Below, in pieces: positions 1 through 9,496 of a stretch of DNA of 64,000 nucleotides. The stretch spans positions 4,154,001 to 4,218,000 of the forward strand of contig NZ_CP089414.1 of NCBI RefSeq assembly GCF_022394535.1, written 5' to 3'. How positions within the stretch are numbered: the first letter of the stretch is position 1; every line of letters starts with the position of its first letter. The position numbers were made by a program, and so were the translations under genes. Below the pieces are notes generated by a model that searched no databases, was not told the DNA's origin, and saw only the letters and a list, made by a program, of their open reading frames with translations. Source of the DNA: Dyella terrae. Lineage in GTDB: Bacteria; Pseudomonadota; Gammaproteobacteria; Xanthomonadales; Rhodanobacteraceae.

Positions 1-251
1 ATCGGCATATGGATGTTGGTGAAGAAATCACTCACGCAACGCCGCATGGTCGGATTGGTCACCTTGCGGTAACCCACAGCGACGGGGCGGATGACCGCCT
101 TGTCCAGCGAGTTGTTGAACGAGTAAACCTTCCGGTTCATCTTCTCGTACGGATCGTCCGTACGAGGCTTGGCGATCGTGCAGCCGGCGAGCAACGCGAT
201 AGCCACCAGGGGCAGGCTTCGCATGACAAGGGAGCGGAGGGCGGACGGCAT
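1..251 (-). CDS. mlaA: MlaA/VacJ lipoprotein, N-terminal part (cut by window edge)
   Basis: The first 83 residues are visible. MlaA is the outer-membrane lipoprotein of the Mla phospholipid transport pathway, which removes phospholipids from the outer leaflet and passes them to MlaC. The reading frame shows a lipoprotein signal with lipobox LLAGC (Cys24), followed by the family hallmark DPYEKMNRKVYSFNN and a conserved NPTMRR segment. The ATG at 251 was chosen; a second Met at 224 would still leave a usable signal peptide. The gene leaves the window at position 1, so the C-terminal two thirds cannot be judged. It is transcribed away from rpoZ, and a perfect palindrome lies about 30 bp upstream of the start. 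Family assignment is confident from the conserved block. Confidence 0.88.
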   Translation of the reverse strand, partial: MPSALRSLVMRSLPLVAIALLAGCTIAKPRTDDPYEKMNRKVYSFNNSLDKAVIRPVAVGYRKVTNPTMRRCVSDFFTNIHMP

Positions 252-280
252 GGAGGCGACTGTCCCGAGGGGGTAGAGGG

Positions 281-296
281 AGTACAATATTGTACT
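281..296. promoter_or_regulatory. Perfect 16-bp palindrome AGTACAATATTGTACT upstream of mlaA, candidate operator
   Basis: AGTACAATATTGTACT reads the same on both strands without a mismatch. It lies 30-45 bp upstream of the mlaA start, where a promoter would be expected, in an A/T-rich island within GC-rich surroundings. Symmetry and position suggest the operator of a dimeric repressor (TetR- or GntR-like, for example). The regulator is unknown, and I do not recognise the site as a named consensus. Confidence 0.4.
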
Positions 297-451
297 GTCT
301 GGTTTTTTATTGTGTACAGGCCCCCATAAGTCTAGGAGGCTCTGCGATGAGCGGTGTGAACCGCGCATGATAAGCCTTGCTGCATTGCCAGCAAAGCCGC
401 CTCTGGCTACACTGACAGATGATAAGTCGTTTTATTTTCTGAGGATTTCAG

Positions 452-742
452 ATGGCCCGCATTACCGTGGAAGACTGCCTGCAGGTGGTCGACAACCGCT
501 TCGAACTGGTGCTGATGGCGACCAAGCGCGCCCGCCAGCTCGCTAACGGTGCCGAGCCGGCAGTCAGTCCCGATCATGACAAGCCGACCGTGCTCGCCCT
601 GCGCGAGATCGCCGATCGCCGTATCGACCAGGCTACCATCGACGAGATCGACAAGGCCGAGCGCGAGCGCGCCGAGCGCGAAGCGCTGGAGTGGGCCGCC
701 GCCGAAGTGGACGACGACCTCTCTAAGGGTGGGGATGACTGA
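452..742 (+). CDS. rpoZ: DNA-directed RNA polymerase omega subunit
   Basis: Omega is the small RNA polymerase subunit that chaperones beta' folding and forms part of ppGpp binding site 1. The 96-residue product has the usual length and the family blocks: RITVEDCL at the start, [16 protein letters not shown] around residues 17-32, and an ALREIA motif near 50. The C-terminus is acidic and variable, as is normal. The ATG at 452 follows a GAGG Shine-Dalgarno at 441-444. It sits directly upstream of spoT, as in Pseudomonas and Xanthomonas, although gmk is not adjacent here. Placement with spoT matches a shared role in the stringent response. Confidence 0.97.
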   Translation: MARITVEDCLQVVDNRFELVLMATKRARQLANGAEPAVSPDHDKPTVLALREIADRRIDQATIDEIDKAERERAEREALEWAAAEVDDDLSKGGDD

Positions 743-875
743 TGGAAGGCAGCGGCTGTAGTCAGCAACGCCACGGCGCCGGCTTGTCCGGCGCTTTGCG
801 CTGCGGGCTTTACGCCGCCACCCTCGCGCCACTCAAACGCAGCGAGGCGGTCGCCTGAGCGGGGACCGAACATCC

Positions 876-3041
876 ATGCCGGCTGTCACGGACTCCACCC
901 CTTTGGATACGTCGACGCTGCCCCCGTATGTGCTGGCCCTGAAGGAGCGCGTCGCCTACCTGCCCGAAGCGCAGGTTGCCAAGGTGATCCGCGCCTACGA
1001 AGTGGGCGCCGTCGCGCACGAGGGCCAAGCCCGCAAGAGCGGTGAGCCCTACATTACGCACCCTGTCGCTGTGGCTGGCATCCTGGCCGAGCTGGGGATG
1101 GACGCCGAGACCATCATCGCGGCGATTCTGCATGACACCCTGGAAGACACCTCGCTGAGCCGCACCGAGCTCGCCGGCGAGTTTGGCGAAACGGTCGCCG
1201 AACTGGTCGATGGCGTCACCAAGCTGGACAAGATGCGCTTCTCCAGCCGCCAGGAGGCGGATGCGGAAAGCTTCCGCAAGATGCTCCTGGCCATGGCGCG
1301 CGATCTGCGCGTCATTCTGATCAAGCTGTCCGATCGCCTGCACAACATGCGCACGCTGGGTGCGAAAGACGGCTCGTCACGTCGCCGCATTGCGCGCGAG
1401 ACGCTGGAAATCTACGCACCCATCGCCCAGCGCCTGGGTATGAACAAGTTCAAGGCGGAGCTGCAGGATCTGGGTTTCCGAGCACTCTATCCCGACCGCT
1501 ACCGCGTTATCAGTGAGCGCATCCGCGCCGCGCTGGGCAATCGCCGCGAAGCGATGGGCAAGATCGAGACCGCGCTGTCCACGCGCCTGGCCGCCGACCA
1601 CATCACCGCCAGGGTGGTGGGTCGCATCAAGTCGCCGTGGAGCATCTATTCGAAGATGCGTAACGAGCATAAGAGCTTTGCGCAACTGATGGACGTGTAC
1701 GGCTTCCGCGTCGTGGTCGACTCGGCGATGAGTTGTTACATGGCGCTGGGCGCAGTGCACGGGCTGTATAAGCCAGTGGATCGCCGCTTCAAGGATTTCA
1801 TCGCTATTCCCAAGGCCAATGGCTACCAGTCGCTGCACACCGTGCTGCTGGGGCCGTTCGGTGCGCCGATCGAGGTGCAGGTCCGCACGGCGGAAATGGA
1901 TTCGGTGGCGGAGCGCGGTGTTGCCGCGCACTGGGCTTACAAGACCGATTCCGGCCCTGCGAACAGCGCGCAGGCGCGTGCCCGCGAGTGGCTGTCGTCG
2001 CTGGCGGACAGCCAGGCCAATACGGTGTCCTCGTCCGAGTTCATCGAGAACGTCAAGATCGACCTCTTCCCGGACGAGGTCTACTTGTTCACGCCGCGTG
2101 GCGACATTCTGGCGTTACCGCGCAACGCTACTGCGCTCGACTTTGCCTATGCCGTGCATACCGATGTGGGCGACCACGCTGTGGCGGCCCGCGTGGACAA
2201 GAAGCTCGTGCCGCTGCGCACGCGCCTGGAATCGGGCCAGTTGGTCGAAATCATCACCGCGCCGTCGGCGCTGCCGAACCCAGCGTGGCTGGAATCGGTG
2301 GTCACCGGCAAGGCGCGCACAGCAATTCGCCAGTACCTGAAGCATCTGCAGCACGAGGATGCCGTGGACTTTGGCCACCGCATGCTGGATCGCGCACTCG
2401 ATGCGCTAGGTACCAGCCTGGACGCCATTCCGCCGGCGGTGTTGGATCGCTTCCTTGAGACCTCCAAGCTCAAGCGGCTGGAAGAGTTGCTCTCGGATAT
2501 CGCGCTGGGCAACCGCATCCCGCATCTGGTTGCGAACCAGCTGGTGGCTGCGCGCGGCAAGAAGGCCACTGATGTGCAGCAGTCGCCGCACGCGATGGAA
2601 AAGATCCACATCACCGGTGCCGAGCGCGGCGTGCTCAGCTTCAGCAATTGCTGTCATCCGCTGCCGGGCGACGAGATTATTGGTTACCTCTCCTCGGGTA
2701 AGGGCATCGTGGTGCACCGCGTCGAGTGCCCGAACGTGGTCGAGCTGCGCAAGTCGCCTGAACGCTGCGTGGCGATCGAGTGGGATCGCGACGTGCAGGG
2801 TGACTACCGCGCGGAGCTGCGCATCGAGGTCATCAACCGTCCGGGCGTGCTCGCCACCGTGGCAGCGGCCATCGCTGCCGCCAACTCGAATATCGAGAAC
2901 GTGGAGTACGTCGAGCGCGATGCCGCGGCGGCCACGCTGCTGTTCGCGCTCGAAGTGAAGAACCGTAAGCATCTGGCCGACGTGATCCGCCGCGTGCGCC
3001 GCACTGGCGTGGTAAGTGGGGCGTACCGCTACCCCCTCTGA
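876..3041 (+). CDS. spoT: Bifunctional (p)ppGpp synthetase/hydrolase SpoT
   Basis: This Rel/Spo enzyme makes and degrades (p)ppGpp during nutrient stress. In order the 721 residues show the HD hydrolase domain (HD at about residues 86-87 in ILHDTLEDT), the synthetase domain with the RFKD motif near 307 and the YQSLHT block, a TGS domain around 395-455, a central helical/conserved-cysteine region (NCCHPLPGDEIIGY), and a C-terminal ACT domain around 645-720. RxKD rather than the ExDD motif of RelA marks the bifunctional SpoT type. Length is slightly above the E. coli protein (about 700). It lies 133 bp after rpoZ, separated by a G/C-rich hairpin at 776-794 with only three following T residues, so co-transcription is plausible. 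Confidence 0.97.
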   Translation: MPAVTDSTPLDTSTLPPYVLALKERVAYLPEAQVAKVIRAYEVGAVAHEGQARKSGEPYITHPVAVAGILAELGMDAETIIAAILHDTLEDTSLSRTELAGEFGETVAELVDGVTKLDKMRFSSRQEADAESFRKMLLAMARDLRVILIKLSDRLHNMRTLGAKDGSSRRRIARETLEIYAPIAQRLGMNKFKAELQDLGFRALYPDRYRVISERIRAALGNRREAMGKIETALSTRLAADHITARVVGRIKSPWSIYSKMRNEHKSFAQLMDVYGFRVVVDSAMSCYMALGAVHGLYKPVDRRFKDFIAIPKANGYQSLHTVLLGPFGAPIEVQVRTAEMDSVAERGVAAHWAYKTDSGPANSAQARAREWLSSLADSQANTVSSSEFIENVKIDLFPDEVYLFTPRGDILALPRNATALDFAYAVHTDVGDHAVAARVDKKLVPLRTRLESGQLVEIITAPSALPNPAWLESVVTGKARTAIRQYLKHLQHEDAVDFGHRMLDRALDALGTSLDAIPPAVLDRFLETSKLKRLEELLSDIALGNRIPHLVANQLVAARGKKATDVQQSPHAMEKIHITGAERGVLSFSNCCHPLPGDEIIGYLSSGKGIVVHRVECPNVVELRKSPERCVAIEWDRDVQGDYRAELRIEVINRPGVLATVAAAIAAANSNIENVEYVERDAAAATLLFALEVKNRKHLADVIRRVRRTGVVSGAYRYPL

Positions 3042-3121
3042 GCGGATGGCGTCGTCGCGCATTCCTCAAGGGGCGGGTCTGGTTCTAGACTGTCAGGCCT
3101 GAGCAACCACGAGGCTTTCCC

Positions 3122-3505
3122 ATGTCCCGCAGCATCATCACCACCGACAAGGCGCCCGCCGCCATTGGTCCGTACTCGCAGGCCGTGCGTACCGGTAATA
3201 CCGTGTATTTCTCGGGCCAGATCCCGCTGGATCCGTCGACCGGCAACATGGTTGAGGGCGACATCGCGCTGCAAGCGCGCCAGGTGTTCGTGAACCTCAA
3301 GGCAGTTGCCGAGGCGGCAGGTGGTTCGCTCGAAAAGATCGTGCGCATCGGCATTTACGTGACCAATCTCGGCCACTTCGCCACCGTCAACGAGATCATG
3401 TCCGAGTACTTCAAGGCGCCATTCCCTGCGCGCTCGACCATTGAAGTTTCCGCGCTACCCAAGCTGGCGGCCATTGAAATCGACGCCATCATGGTGCTCG
3501 ACTGA
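3122..3505 (+). CDS. ridA: RidA family enamine/imine deaminase
   Basis: RidA hydrolyses the reactive 2-aminoacrylate and other enamine/imine intermediates released by PLP enzymes. The 127-residue length is typical of the YjgF/YER057c/UK114 family. Visible hallmarks are AIGPYSQAV near the N-terminus, YFSGQIPLDP, the PARST segment with the substrate-binding Arg near residue 105, and a C-terminal VSALPKLAAIEIDAI strand. An ATG with a weak AGG upstream starts the gene. It follows spoT by 80 bp and precedes recG, the same order as in many gammaproteobacteria. Confidence 0.95.
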   Translation: MSRSIITTDKAPAAIGPYSQAVRTGNTVYFSGQIPLDPSTGNMVEGDIALQARQVFVNLKAVAEAAGGSLEKIVRIGIYVTNLGHFATVNEIMSEYFKAPFPARSTIEVSALPKLAAIEIDAIMVLD

Positions 3506-3585
3506 CCGATCCGCAGGTTCCACGCTGACAGCCGGATCATCATGACCGGCTGCGGCTGGACGGCTCGCTCGGTTAGGCTTTGTCG

Positions 3586-5703
3586 ATGCCGCCCTCTCGC
3601 GCCAACGCTGCCACGATACTTTCCGATCCCGGCGCTACGCCGGTGTCGTCGTTGCCGGGTGTGGGCCCTGCACTAGCGGAAACGCTGTCACGGCTTGGGC
3701 TGGAACGCGTGCAAGACCTTTGGTTCCATCTGCCGCTGCGTTACGAGGACCGCACACGCGTCACGTCGATCGCCGATCTGCGTCCCGGTGAGCGCGCGCA
3801 GGTCGAGGGCGTCATTGAGGCCGTCGAGCGGGGCTTCCGCTATCGGCCGCAGTTAAAAGTCGCCATCACTGACGGCTCGCACCAGACCCTGGTACTGCGT
3901 TTCTTTCATTTCAATCGCAATCAGGCGGAGCAGCTGAAGCTTGGCGCGCGCCTGCTTTGTTACGGCGAAGTGCGACAGGCGGCGCAAGGGCTGGAGATGG
4001 TCCATCCGCAGTATCAGCGCCTGGTTGGTGACGAGCCGGCGACGGTCGATGATCTGCTGACACCGGTCTATCCGACCACGGAGGGGCTAGGCCAAAAGCG
4101 CCTGGCTGGCGTGATTGCGAAGGCGTTGGCGCTGTTGCCGCCCGATGCGCAGCTTGAGCTGATTCCCGCCGAGCTCTGCGTCGAGCATGGCCTGGCCTCG
4201 TTGCGTGAGGCCCTGCTTTACGTGCACCGTCCTCCACCCGATGCGCACTTGGGTCAGCTCACCACCGGTCGCCACCCGGCACAGCAGCGGCTGGCGTTCG
4301 AAGAACTGCTTACCCAGCATCTGAGCCTCAAGCGCATGCGTGCCGCGGTGCGCCGCCGTCACTCGCCTCGCCTGAAGGGTACGGGTGAGCTACGCAAGCG
4401 CCTGCTGGCGAGCCTGCCTTTCGGGCTTACGGGGGCGCAGCAGCGCGTCAGTGGCGAGATCGCCAAGGACATCGCCGAGCCGTGTCCCATGTTGCGGCTA
4501 GTGCAAGGTGACGTCGGCAGCGGCAAGACCATTGTCGCCGCGCTCGCAGCACTTGCCGCCGTCGAGTCGGGCCAGCAGGTCGCGTTGATGGCGCCTACGG
4601 AGCTGCTGGCCGAGCAGCACTTGCAGCACTTCCGTCACTGGCTGACCCCGCTGGGCATTGAAGTGGCGTGGCTTGCCGGCAAGGTGACGGGCAAGGCTCG
4701 CCAACAGGCATTGCAGCGCGTGGCGTCGGGTGCGCCTGTGGTGATCGGCACGCACGCTCTGATGCAGGAAGGCGTCGAGTTCGCACAGCTTGGTCTGGTG
4801 ATCGTGGACGAGCAGCATCGCTTCGGTGTGCAGCAGCGCCTGTCGTTGCGTGACAAAGGAGCAGATCGTGAATCCGGACTAGTGCCACATCAGTTGGTGC
4901 TGACGGCTACGCCGATTCCACGCACGTTGGCGATGAGCGCTTACGCGGATCTCGATGTGTCAGCCATTGATGAGCTGCCGCCAGGGCGTACACCTGTGCA
5001 GACCATCGCCATCTCCAATGCGCGTCGCTTCGATGTGATTGAGCGCATCCATGCCGCGTGCCTCGAAGGGCGGCAGGCCTACTGGGTGTGCACGCTGATC
5101 GAAGAGTCCGAGCAGTTGCGGGCACAGGCTGCCGAGGTGGCTCACGCAGAGTTGTCGACGGCGCTGTCCGAGTGTCGCATCGGTCTTATCCATGGGCGTA
5201 TGAAGCCCAAGGAAAAGCAGGCGGTGATGGACGCCTTCAAGGCTGGCGAACTATCGGTGCTGGTGGCCACGACGGTGATCGAAGTGGGTGTGGATGTACC
5301 CAATGCCAGCCTGATGGTGATCGAGAACAGCGAACGGCTTGGGTTGGCTCAGCTCCACCAATTGCGCGGGCGGGTGGGACGCGGCGCGATCGCTTCCAAT
5401 TGCGTGCTGTTGTACCAGCCGCCGCTTGGTCAGCTCGCACGTGAGCGCCTGCAGGTGATGCGTGAAACCAATGACGGATTCCGTATCGCCGAGAAAGACC
5501 TCGAATTGCGCGGCCCTGGCGAAGTGCTCGGCACGCGACAGACCGGCCAGTTGAATTTCCGTATTGCTGACCTCGCGAGGGATGCGCATCTGCTGCCTGC
5601 CGTGCAGGAGGTTGGTGCGGAGTTGCTGGCGCGCCATCCAGGGCAGGCCGAATTGCTCATTACTCGCTGGATCGGCGCCGCTGCCCGTTACGCGCACGCG
5701 TAA
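3586..5703 (+). CDS. recG: ATP-dependent DNA helicase RecG
   Basis: RecG is a monomeric superfamily 2 helicase that regresses stalled forks and processes branched DNA. The product has an N-terminal helix-hairpin region, an OB-fold wedge domain (about residues 60-160), then helicase motifs: Walker A GDVGSGKT near 307-314, DEQH near 407, TATPIPRTLA, and QLRGRVGRG motif VI. DEQH and the length (705 aa) are typical of RecG. The frame can also start with TTG at 3580, two codons earlier; I chose ATG 3586 because neither has a strong Shine-Dalgarno and ATG is the better initiator. It ends the rpoZ-spoT-ridA-recG cluster. Confidence 0.97.
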   Translation: MPPSRANAATILSDPGATPVSSLPGVGPALAETLSRLGLERVQDLWFHLPLRYEDRTRVTSIADLRPGERAQVEGVIEAVERGFRYRPQLKVAITDGSHQTLVLRFFHFNRNQAEQLKLGARLLCYGEVRQAAQGLEMVHPQYQRLVGDEPATVDDLLTPVYPTTEGLGQKRLAGVIAKALALLPPDAQLELIPAELCVEHGLASLREALLYVHRPPPDAHLGQLTTGRHPAQQRLAFEELLTQHLSLKRMRAAVRRRHSPRLKGTGELRKRLLASLPFGLTGAQQRVSGEIAKDIAEPCPMLRLVQGDVGSGKTIVAALAALAAVESGQQVALMAPTELLAEQHLQHFRHWLTPLGIEVAWLAGKVTGKARQQALQRVASGAPVVIGTHALMQEGVEFAQLGLVIVDEQHRFGVQQRLSLRDKGADRESGLVPHQLVLTATPIPRTLAMSAYADLDVSAIDELPPGRTPVQTIAISNARRFDVIERIHAACLEGRQAYWVCTLIEESEQLRAQAAEVAHAELSTALSECRIGLIHGRMKPKEKQAVMDAFKAGELSVLVATTVIEVGVDVPNASLMVIENSERLGLAQLHQLRGRVGRGAIASNCVLLYQPPLGQLARERLQVMRETNDGFRIAEKDLELRGPGEVLGTRQTGQLNFRIADLARDAHLLPAVQEVGAELLARHPGQAELLITRWIGAAARYAHA

Positions 5704-5809
5704 ACGGGGTTTCATGATGCGGGCGCATCCTGCCAAGCAGGGCCTCGCAAGGCTTTGCGCAGGGGCTGCAAGGCCCTAAGCTAACCAATCCCTCATCTGA
5801 AAGATCGCC

Positions 5810-6736
5810 ATGAGCCAGCTGCAATTGTTGATCGATACCGACCCGGGCGTGGACGATGCGCTCGCCATCCTGATGGCTCATGCGCATGCCGACGTGCTTG
5901 GCCTGACGATCGCTGCGGGCAATGTCGGTCTCGATCACACCGTGCGCAATGCGCGCACGCTGGTGGATCTGGTTGGCAAGCCGACTCCGGTGTTTCCTGG
6001 GTGCCCAACGCCGCTCGTGCGTATGCCGGAAGAGGATGCAGTGCACGTGCATGGTTCTGATGGCCTGGGTGACGTCGGCTTTTCGGAGCCAGTTAGTCGC
6101 GCCGCTGACGAGCATGCGGTTCACGCGATCCTGCGTTTGACGCGCGAACAGCCCGGTCTGACGCTGGTGGCGCTTGGGCCTCTGACCAATCTCGCGCTGG
6201 CCGTGCGGCTTGATCCTACGCTGCCGCAGCGCGTGAAGCGCCTTGTGATCATGGGTGGCGCCGTCACCGGCCTTGGCAACACCGGCAAGATTCCCGCGGA
6301 GTTCAACATCGGTTTTGACCCCGAGGCTGCGCACGTCGTTTTCGAGGCATTCCCGACGTTCGATCTTGTCGACTGGGAAGTGGTGCTGCGCCACGCGTTC
6401 GATGACGAGGAATTCAATACGTGGATTGCAGCGGGCGATAAGCGCGCGACTTTCTTCGATCAGGTATTCGGTACGGCGCGTGCCTTCAACGCTAAGCGCG
6501 GGCGTCGCGGTGTGATCGCGGCAGATGCGCTGGCGATGGCGGTGGCCATTGATCCGAACATGGTTACTCGCTTCGAAGAGCGCCATGTCGCGGTGGAGAT
6601 GGACGGTCGTCTGACCCGCGGAGCCACGGTAGTCGATTGGACCGCGCGCCTGGGTAGGTCGGCCAATGCCCGCATCGTGATGGAGGTCGACCAGGCCCGT
6701 TTCGGGGCGATGGTGCGGCGGGCGCTGGGGGCCTGA
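5810..6736 (+). CDS. Nucleoside hydrolase (inosine-uridine preferring family)
   Basis: The enzyme cleaves the N-glycosidic bond of ribonucleosides to give base plus ribose, for nucleoside salvage. The Ca2+/ribose binding signature DTDPGVDDA is at residues 9-17 (Asp9, Asp11, Asp15, Asp16), and a further conserved block with IMGGAVTGLGN lies around residue 145. A late Asp in ADALAMAVAID completes the usual active site. Length (308) matches the IunH/RihA group. The substrate (purine, pyrimidine or mixed) cannot be read from sequence here. It stands alone between recG and rpmE2. Confidence 0.92.
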   Translation: MSQLQLLIDTDPGVDDALAILMAHAHADVLGLTIAAGNVGLDHTVRNARTLVDLVGKPTPVFPGCPTPLVRMPEEDAVHVHGSDGLGDVGFSEPVSRAADEHAVHAILRLTREQPGLTLVALGPLTNLALAVRLDPTLPQRVKRLVIMGGAVTGLGNTGKIPAEFNIGFDPEAAHVVFEAFPTFDLVDWEVVLRHAFDDEEFNTWIAAGDKRATFFDQVFGTARAFNAKRGRRGVIAADALAMAVAIDPNMVTRFEERHVAVEMDGRLTRGATVVDWTARLGRSANARIVMEVDQARFGAMVRRALGA

Positions 6737-6844
6737 AAGGCCCCACTGTGCGGGGCTGGCGGGTCCAAGTGACTGACCGGCTTGCCAATGGGTAGGGGCT
6801 GTGGTTAAAATGCCGCTCTTTTCACCCAACGCTTTGAGTCAGTC

Positions 6845-7090
6845 ATGAAGCCCGATATCCATCCGAATTACCGCCCGGTGGTGTTCCAGGACCTGTCGTC
6901 GGAATTCGCGTTCCTGACGCGTTCGACGATTACCACCAAGGAAACCGTCAAATGGGAAGACGGTAACGAGTACCCGCTGATCAAGGTGGATATCTCGAGC
7001 CAGTCCCACCCGTTCTACACCGGCAAGCAGAAGACGCTGGACGTTGGCGGTCGCGTCGACAAGTTCCGTAAGCGCTACGCGCAGAAGTAA
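6845..7090 (+). CDS. rpmE2: 50S ribosomal protein L31, type B
   Basis: This 81-residue protein is the zinc-independent paralogue form of L31. It starts [16 protein letters not shown] and contains [24 protein letters not shown], both typical. The CxxC zinc ligands of type A L31 are absent, and the insertion that defines type B is present. In bacteria with both forms, the type B gene is often Zur-repressed; I do not see a convincing Zur site upstream. A strong intrinsic terminator follows 56 bp after the stop codon. Confidence 0.96.
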   Translation: MKPDIHPNYRPVVFQDLSSEFAFLTRSTITTKETVKWEDGNEYPLIKVDISSQSHPFYTGKQKTLDVGGRVDKFRKRYAQK

Positions 7091-7146
7091 TCGCGCGAAC
7101 GCATCTGCTGTCACGCTGCGGCCACGCGGCGTAAGCATGCTAGATC

Positions 7147-7182
7147 GCACGGGGCGAGCATTAGCTCGCCCCGTGCTTTTTT
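7147..7182 (+). terminator. Intrinsic terminator after rpmE2
   Basis: A perfect 13-bp G/C-rich stem (7147-7159 paired with 7164-7176) with an ATTA loop is followed by six T residues. Confidence 0.93.
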
Positions 7183-7345
7183 GCGTTCGCCATCCGACCA
7201 TCCGCTAGGGCATGTTGGCGAATCGATATGCGATAATTCGTGGCGAGGTGTCGCAGCCATCCCCCATACGCGACATCAACCCTACCTCGCCGGCCATCGC
7301 TTACCGCGATACGTCGACGATGACATTTCGTGAAGGAGGTTTTCC

Positions 7346-8641
7346 GTGTCCGATTCCAAGATCGTCAAGTTGGTGGATGAGTCGACCAACCGCAGCAGCG
7401 AACTACCCCTGCTGAGCGGTACGCTCGGTCCCGCATGCATCGACATCGGAACGCTGTACAAGGACACGGGCCATTTCACCTATGACCCGGGTTACGGCAG
7501 CACTGCCAGCACCAAGAGCGCCATCACCTACATCGATGGCGACGAGGGCGTGCTGCTGTACCGTGGTTACCCGATCGAGCAGCTGGCCGAGAAGTCCAAC
7601 TTCCTCGAAACCTCGTACCTGCTCCTCAACGGCGAACTGCCGACCAAGGATCAGTTCGTCAAGTTCGAAGACCAGATCACGCATCACACGATGATGCACG
7701 AGTCCCTGAAAGACTTCTTCAAGGGCTTCCACCACGACGCGCACCCGATGGCCATGCTCGCCGCCTCGGTGGCTTCGCTGTCGGCCTTCTACCACGACGA
7801 CATCAACGTCGATAACGCCGACGACCGCAAGTTGGCCGCGATCCGCCTGATCGCCAAGATGCCGACCATCGCCGCCGCTTGCTACCGCTACTCGATCGGC
7901 TGGCCGTTCCGCTATCCGCGCAACAACCTCGAGTACGTCGATCGCTTCCTGCACATGATGTTCGAAGTGCCGAGCGAGCCGCTGGAAATGAGCCCGGTCG
8001 CCGCCAAGGCGTTGGACCTGCTGTTCATCCTGCACGCCGACCACGAGCAGAACGCTTCGACCTCGACCGTTCGCCTGGTCGGTTCGACCGGCGCCAACCC
8101 GTACGCCTCCATCGCTGCGGGCATCACCGCGTTGTGGGGTCCGGCACATGGTGGCGCGAACGAAGCTGTGCTCAAGATGCTGGAAGAGATCGGTACGGCC
8201 GACAAGGTCGAGACCGCCGTCAAGCGCGCGAAGGACAAGAACGATAACTTCCGCCTGATGGGCTTCGGCCACCGCGTGTACAAGAACTTCGACCCGCGCG
8301 CCAAGATCATCCGCGAGATGTGCCATAAGGTGCTCAACGAGCTGGGCGTCAACGACCCGCTGCTCGACGTGGCCATGAAGCTGGAAGAGGCCGCGCTGAA
8401 GGACGATTACTTCGTCGAGCGCAAGCTGTACCCGAACGTCGATTTCTACTCGGGCATCATCTACAAGGCCCTGGGTATCCCGACCGAGATGTTCACAGTG
8501 ATGTTTGCCATCGCGCGTACGTCCGGCTGGATCTCGCATTGGATCGAGCAGCACGAAACCCCAGGTTCGCGCATCGGTCGTCCGCGCCAGATCTACACCG
8601 GTGCCGACGTGCGCAACTACGTGGCTGCCGACAAGCGTTGA
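7346..8641 (+). CDS. gltA: Citrate synthase
   Basis: GltA condenses acetyl-CoA with oxaloacetate, the entry step of the TCA cycle. The 431-residue product is the hexameric gram-negative type. Catalytic residues are visible: His in WGPAHGG near 266, His in [12 protein letters not shown] near 308, and Asp in [10 protein letters not shown] near 366. HADHEQN near 230 belongs to the NADH-sensitive type. The start is GTG at 7346, supported by a strong AAGGAGG Shine-Dalgarno at 7333-7339. The gene is monocistronic, bounded by terminators on both sides. Confidence 0.98.
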   Translation: MSDSKIVKLVDESTNRSSELPLLSGTLGPACIDIGTLYKDTGHFTYDPGYGSTASTKSAITYIDGDEGVLLYRGYPIEQLAEKSNFLETSYLLLNGELPTKDQFVKFEDQITHHTMMHESLKDFFKGFHHDAHPMAMLAASVASLSAFYHDDINVDNADDRKLAAIRLIAKMPTIAAACYRYSIGWPFRYPRNNLEYVDRFLHMMFEVPSEPLEMSPVAAKALDLLFILHADHEQNASTSTVRLVGSTGANPYASIAAGITALWGPAHGGANEAVLKMLEEIGTADKVETAVKRAKDKNDNFRLMGFGHRVYKNFDPRAKIIREMCHKVLNELGVNDPLLDVAMKLEEAALKDDYFVERKLYPNVDFYSGIIYKALGIPTEMFTVMFAIARTSGWISHWIEQHETPGSRIGRPRQIYTGADVRNYVAADKR

Positions 8642-8662
8642 TCGCCGCGGTCGTCGCGTAAG

Positions 8663-8693
8663 AAAAAAGCCCCGGGTTTCCGGGGCTTTTTTT
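8663..8693 (+). terminator. Intrinsic terminator after gltA
   Basis: A 7-bp stem GCCCCGG/CCGGGGC with a GTTT loop is flanked by an A tract and a run of seven T residues. The A tract makes it potentially active on both strands, which would suit the convergent gene at 8737. Confidence 0.9.
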
Positions 8694-8736
8694 ATGGGTG
8701 ATGCTTTCGGTGGGCGCGCGTTGCGCAAGTCGTGCT

Positions 8737-9411
8737 TCAGCGCAACGCAGAAGACAGCATGCGTTCGAACTCGTCATCGTTGTCAGCGGTGGCGAGCAGT
8801 TCCTCGACAACGGCGAGTGACGCGCGGCGCATGGGCTTTTCGTCGATGCGGTCCAGGGGTGGCTGTTTCAATGCATCGCGTGGCAGCACGGTGATGTCGA
8901 AGGGAAGGCTATCTGCTGCGAACAGCAGTACGGGATATTCCTTCTGTTCGTCACGCGTGATGCGCAGGCGACGCGTCTGCTGAGTGAGAGGGATGCCGCG
9001 CTCCTGCAGGAACAGCACCACACTTTCCGGTGTGTCGCTGAAAACGTGCAGGCATACGGCCGAATGCGTATCGGCGGTGCCTTCGAGTACCGCGCCGACC
9101 AGGCGGGGATCGAACCGTTCGAGGAAGCGCATGGCTTCCGCGGCTGCTTCGCGGCGTTCTTGCAGCAGCTGGGGTTGGGACTCGGCGTGGAAGATGCGCT
9201 GGTGTTCGCGCAATGCATCTTCGATTTCGTTGTTGCGCGGCAGTGCCTGCGCGTCGAGGATGCCGAGCCGTTCGGCAGCTTTGATCTTGGCGTGGTGGAA
9301 ATCGCGGATGCCGTGTTCGCTCATCAGTCGCGCCGCCTCTTGGGCGACGCGCAGACGGTTGCGCTGAAGGCGATCCTGCGCGTGGATGCGATGGTGCTGA
9401 CCTCGTGCCAT
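8737..9411 (-). CDS. Conserved protein of unknown function (224 aa)
   Basis: I do not recognise a named family with certainty. The N-terminal 80 residues are basic and helical, with an HGIRDFHHAKIKAAERLG block that looks conserved. The centre (about 95-150) alternates hydrophobic strands (VGAVLEGTADTHSAVCLHVF) and resembles an alpha/beta sandwich such as a nucleotidyltransferase-like fold, but no catalytic motif is clear. The C-terminus ends LPFDITVLPRDALKQPP followed by acidic residues. There is no signal peptide or membrane segment, so it is probably cytoplasmic. The start at 9411 has a GGAGGA Shine-Dalgarno. It is convergent with gltA and lies 85 bp downstream of the PBP1A gene on the same strand. 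I infer a real gene from good coding character, start signal and position. Confidence 0.75.
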   Translation of the reverse strand: MARGQHHRIHAQDRLQRNRLRVAQEAARLMSEHGIRDFHHAKIKAAERLGILDAQALPRNNEIEDALREHQRIFHAESQPQLLQERREAAAEAMRFLERFDPRLVGAVLEGTADTHSAVCLHVFSDTPESVVLFLQERGIPLTQQTRRLRITRDEQKEYPVLLFAADSLPFDITVLPRDALKQPPLDRIDEKPMRRASLAVVEELLATADNDDEFERMLSSALR

Positions 9412-9496
9412 GCCTCATTCCTCCGGCGATCTGACGCCCACGTGGGTGGGCGCGAGCGGCAGGGCGGTCTGGGGAACGAATCCGCGCTGCCGACGA

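Noticed and set aside
776..797. GCGCCGG/CCGGCGC hairpin between rpoZ and spoT
   Set aside because: It is followed by only three T residues, so not called a terminator.
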